The notes under the pieces were generated by a model that had not been told where the DNA came from, searched no databases, and saw only the letters and a list, made by a program, of their open reading frames with translations. 64,000 nt of DNA from Lachnospiraceae bacterium (GTDB taxonomy: Bacteria > Bacillota > Clostridia > Lachnospirales > Lachnospiraceae), in the NCBI GenBank assembly GCA_910576125.1, contig CAJTHM010000010.1:124001-188000 (forward strand), in the 5' to 3' direction. Positions within the stretch are counted from its first letter, which is position 1. Every line of letters begins with the position of its first letter. Shown here one piece after another: positions 63,489-64,000 of the stretch. Made by a program: the position numbers and the translations under genes.

Positions 63489-64000
63489 GATTTTGATTGC
63501 TCCTTTCGCTTCTCATATTCTTTCAGCGCCGCTTCTGCCGCACCCAGCATCCCGGCCACATTTCCAAGAGCCGCGGGGAGGATCTCCACGTTCAGGAAAG
63601 AGGGGATAAGCTGGGTCTGCAGCATACGGCGCACTTCGCCTATGACATATTCCTGTTCCATGACGCCGCCTCCCAGGATGATAAGGGATGGGTTAAAGAT
63701 GTGGGTGAGGCTAATTAATCCGCAGACAATCTCAGCAATCCACTCGGTGATAAGTTCCCGCACGCCGGAGTCGCCCAGGCGGGCGAAAATTTCCCTCCCA
63801 TTGTTCAATTCAGGAAAGCGGGAACGGACGCGCTGCACCAGGGCTGTGGTGGAGGCATATCTTTCATAGCATCCGCTGAACATGTCGAGGGCAGGATTCC
63901 TGTCCTCAGGATGGGTCACGATGCCGCCGAACTCCCCCGCGGAATATCCGGATCCCACATAGACCTGGCCGCCCATGACGATAGCGCCTCCTACACCGGT
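63485..64000 (-). CDS. ROK family kinase, probable N-acetylmannosamine kinase (partial)
   Basis: The gene runs off the window; about 172 C-terminal residues are seen. TGVGGAIVMGGQVYVGSGYS is followed by AGEFGGIVTHPEDR, in which the usual ROK Zn-site segment (GhxxxxxxxxxCxCGxxGC) is not present; instead the frame goes on DRNPALDMFSGCYERYASTT. The late ROK element is FNPSLIILGGGVMEQ. Position directly upstream of nanE in a coupled pair indicates ManNAc kinase (nanK role). Absence of the zinc motif means a zinc-independent ROK subgroup. Confidence 0.82.
   Translation of the reverse strand, partial: TGVGGAIVMGGQVYVGSGYSAGEFGGIVTHPEDRNPALDMFSGCYERYASTTALVQRVRSRFPELNNGREIFARLGDSGVRELITEWIAEIVCGLISLTHIFNPSLIILGGGVMEQEYVIGEVRRMLQTQLIPSFLNVEILPAALGNVAGMLGAAEAALKEYEKRKEQSKS

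Overview
The window looks like a chromosomal segment of a spore-forming Clostridia, most likely a gut Lachnospiraceae. The evidence is the YqfC-YqfD-PhoH-YbeY sporulation/RNA-maturation block, Gram-positive ribosome-binding sites (AGGAGG-type) before nearly every gene, sigma-A promoters with 16-17 base spacers, a monomeric group B-type [FeFe] hydrogenase, a TrpB2-type enzyme, an Fe-S type PurF and sialic-acid genes (nanE plus a ROK kinase). No rRNA, tRNA, CRISPR array, IS element or prophage was recognised. All inference is by eye from sequence; no database was searched.

Layout. 1-4.6 kb is an AT-richer accessory stretch with HAD, VOC and GNAT genes and several broken genes (GNAT-like scraps, an Rpn-type nuclease gene with an internal deletion, a decayed anti-sigma C-terminus). 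4.7-10.8 kb carries a 19-repeat SEL1 protein, an ADP-ribosylglycohydrolase, a lipoprotein and pgi. 10.9-17.2 kb is an ECF sigma/DUF4179 anti-sigma locus with an acyltransferase, a QW-motif protein, a lipoprotein and a CmpB-like membrane protein. 17.4-25.9 kb holds an XRE regulator, a large EndoQ-like PHP nuclease/UvrD helicase fusion, and a tightly packed run of HD, P-loop, HAD and FUSC genes. 26-30.6 kb has trpB2, degV and an HTH/PIN-like/unknown three-gene operon. 30.6-37.4 kb is nucleotide and DNA metabolism: pyrG behind a terminator-like leader, purF, recD2, a Bfd-like gene and nth. 37.7-40.9 kb holds a GtaA-like protein and a LysM-GH18 protein. 40.9-44.8 kb is a decayed carbohydrate-use locus (AraC fragment, ADP-ribosylglycohydrolase-family gene and GH106-like gene, all with deletions or frameshifts). 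44.8-62 kb is core metabolism: pyrimidine-nucleoside phosphorylase, the yqfC-yqfD-phoH-ybeY block, a flippase, a BofC-like protein, two FAD proteins, DUF896, 5-formyl-THF cyclo-ligase, the larE-larB-larC nickel-pincer cofactor genes, a cupin and the hydrogenase. A bidirectional terminator at 62.03-62.09 kb separates these from a minus-strand group: ROK kinase (cut by the window edge), nanE and a GDSL esterase.

Main points of interest: the EndoQ-helicase fusion; the HTH/PIN/unknown operon; a pyrG leader whose hairpin and U-run begin only a few bases after the predicted transcription start; a degenerate second copy (4.2-7.1 kb) of pieces of the 12.2-14.9 kb locus; twin palindromic promoter-operators before a dead glycosidase gene; and repeated small internal deletions that seem to be how this genome loses accessory genes.
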